Positions 5,098-5,099 of a DNA stretch of 5,099 nucleotides are shown in pieces. The position numbers and the translations under genes were made by a program. The stretch is taken from contig CADBNG010000297.1 in the NCBI GenBank assembly GCA_902795985.1, positions 1 through 5,099 on the forward strand. Direction: 5' to 3'. How positions within the stretch are numbered: position 1 is the stretch's first letter; each line of letters opens with the position of its first letter. The notes beneath the pieces were generated by a model that saw only the letters and a program-made list of their open reading frames with translations, was not told the DNA's origin and searched no databases. Origin of the DNA: an uncultured Lachnospiraceae bacterium. GTDB lineage: Bacteria; Bacillota_A; Clostridia; Lachnospirales; Lachnospiraceae.

Positions 5098-5099
5098 AA

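Overview
The window reads as a chromosomal housekeeping segment of a moderately GC-rich, probably anaerobic member of the Bacillota (Clostridia, perhaps Lachnospiraceae-like). This is an inference from three things: a ThiI without a rhodanese domain, a YqeV/MtaB-type methylthiotransferase beside an HPr-fold protein that keeps the Ser-46 region, and strong purine-rich ribosome binding sites with sigma-A-like promoters. No single marker fixes the genus.

Layout. Positions 1-233 hold no gene. They contain three strong tandem hairpins (10-83), weaker inverted repeats, and a likely promoter for thiI. thiI (234-1418, +) makes the tRNA s4U8 synthase. A convergent small gene (1509-1751, -) encodes an 80-residue HPr-like protein that has lost the catalytic histidine; its own terminator lies between it and thiI. 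The 1752-1918 gap holds two back-to-back promoters that overlap almost completely, one firing left into the HPr-like gene and one firing right into mtaB (1919-3184, +), the enzyme that methylthiolates t6A37 in tRNA. mtaB ends at a hairpin/T-tract terminator. A separate promoter then drives an AarF/UbiB/ABC1-family atypical kinase with two C-terminal membrane helices (3342-4940, +). The last 159 bases hold a strong hairpin that may terminate that gene, a second perfect palindrome, and a promoter-like TTGACA element with a small dyad, pointing to a gene beyond the right edge.

How the genes relate. thiI and mtaB both put sulfur into tRNA (s4U at position 8, ms2 on t6A at position 37), so the segment has a tRNA-thiolation theme, but each gene appears to have its own promoter and terminator rather than forming an operon. 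The HPr-like protein looks regulatory rather than catalytic. The UbiB-family protein is probably an unrelated membrane lipid or quinone factor. There is no CRISPR array, recognisable tRNA/rRNA gene, or intact mobile element. The most unusual parts are the His-less HPr-like protein with its overlapping divergent promoters and leader dyad, and the hairpin array at the left edge.
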